NCBI GenBank assembly: GCA_002686675.1
Contig: NYYF01000003.1
Coordinates: 1-5,601, forward strand
Direction of reading: 5' to 3'
From: Fidelibacterota bacterium
GTDB lineage: Bacteria; Marinisomatota; Marinisomatia; Marinisomatales; UBA8229
DNA length: 5,601 nt
The position numbers were made by a program, and so were the translations under genes. Under the pieces are notes generated by a model. That model was not told the origin of the DNA and did no database searches. It saw nothing but the letters and a program-made list of their open reading frames with translations. Of this stretch, positions 5,531-5,601 are shown in pieces. How positions within the stretch are numbered: the stretch's first letter is position 1; each line of letters starts with the position of its first letter.

Positions 5531-5585
5531 CTAAAAACTAATGTGTGATTAATTTTTTACACAGGAAGAACGTACAAAATTATAA

Positions 5586-5591
5586 AAGGAG
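5586..5591 (+). promoter_or_regulatory. Strong ribosome binding site of the downstream gene
   Basis: AAGGAG lies 7 nt before the ATG that ends the window. It is the best Shine-Dalgarno match in the window and supports a real start there. Confidence 0.7.
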
Positions 5592-5598
5592 AAATACC

Positions 5599-5601
5599 AT
5601 G
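5599..5601 (+). CDS. Start codon of the next plus-strand gene (only the ATG is visible)
   Basis: The window ends in ATG behind a well-spaced AAGGAG. No codons beyond the start are visible, so nothing can be said about the product. It lies 121 nt after the citrate synthase stop with a hairpin between, so it may have its own promoter or be partly read through from citrate synthase. Confidence 0.5.

Noticed and set aside
5542..5563. TGTGT...ACACA inverted repeat as a CRP/FNR-type site
   Set aside because: Only 5-bp arms with a 12-nt spacer; it does not fit the TGTGA-N6-TCACA or TTGAT-N4-ATCAA spacing.
1..5601. A defence, toxin-antitoxin or mobile-element island
   Set aside because: No nuclease, transposase, integrase, toxin or repeat array was seen; the complete genes are metabolic or housekeeping types.

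Overview
The window looks like chromosomal DNA from a free-living, respiring Gram-negative bacterium, most likely of the Bacteroidota / Balneolota / Rhodothermota group. The basis is a mitochondrial-type citrate synthase, a PqqB-like metallo-hydrolase of a kind I associate with those phyla, moderately AT-rich DNA and several starts without a clear Shine-Dalgarno sequence. The placement is inference and no species is claimed. No mobile element, CRISPR array, rRNA or tRNA gene was seen.

Left part (1-2255) is a minus-strand run of four genes, in order of transcription: a GNAT acetyltransferase that has lost its central acetyl-CoA-binding part (2255-2040), a secreted PqqB-like metallo-beta-lactamase-fold hydrolase (2030-1122), an epoxide-hydrolase-like alpha/beta hydrolase with a hydrophobic N-terminus (1085-147), and the first 31 codons of a DUF457/YbcI-like membrane protein (94 to the window edge). 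Gaps are 9, 36 and 52 nt, so they may form one operon. A perfect 12-bp inverted repeat fills most of the last gap.

A 129-nt gap separates this run from a divergent plus-strand gene (2385-3710). It encodes one protein with an N-terminal PAS sensor domain and a complete MenA/UbiA-type prenyltransferase. This is the most unusual object in the window: a signal-sensing domain attached directly to a membrane enzyme that probably makes menaquinone. Both Asp-rich catalytic motifs are intact, so it reads as an active enzyme with a possible built-in regulator.

After a 468-nt AT-rich gap without a convincing gene comes the eukaryotic-type citrate synthase (4179-5477), with all main catalytic residues present. 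A perfect 12-bp hairpin follows it, and the window ends on the start codon of another plus-strand gene behind a strong ribosome binding site. Citrate synthase (TCA entry) and the presumed quinone prenyltransferase (electron carrier) both serve respiration, but nothing in the sequence shows that they are co-regulated.
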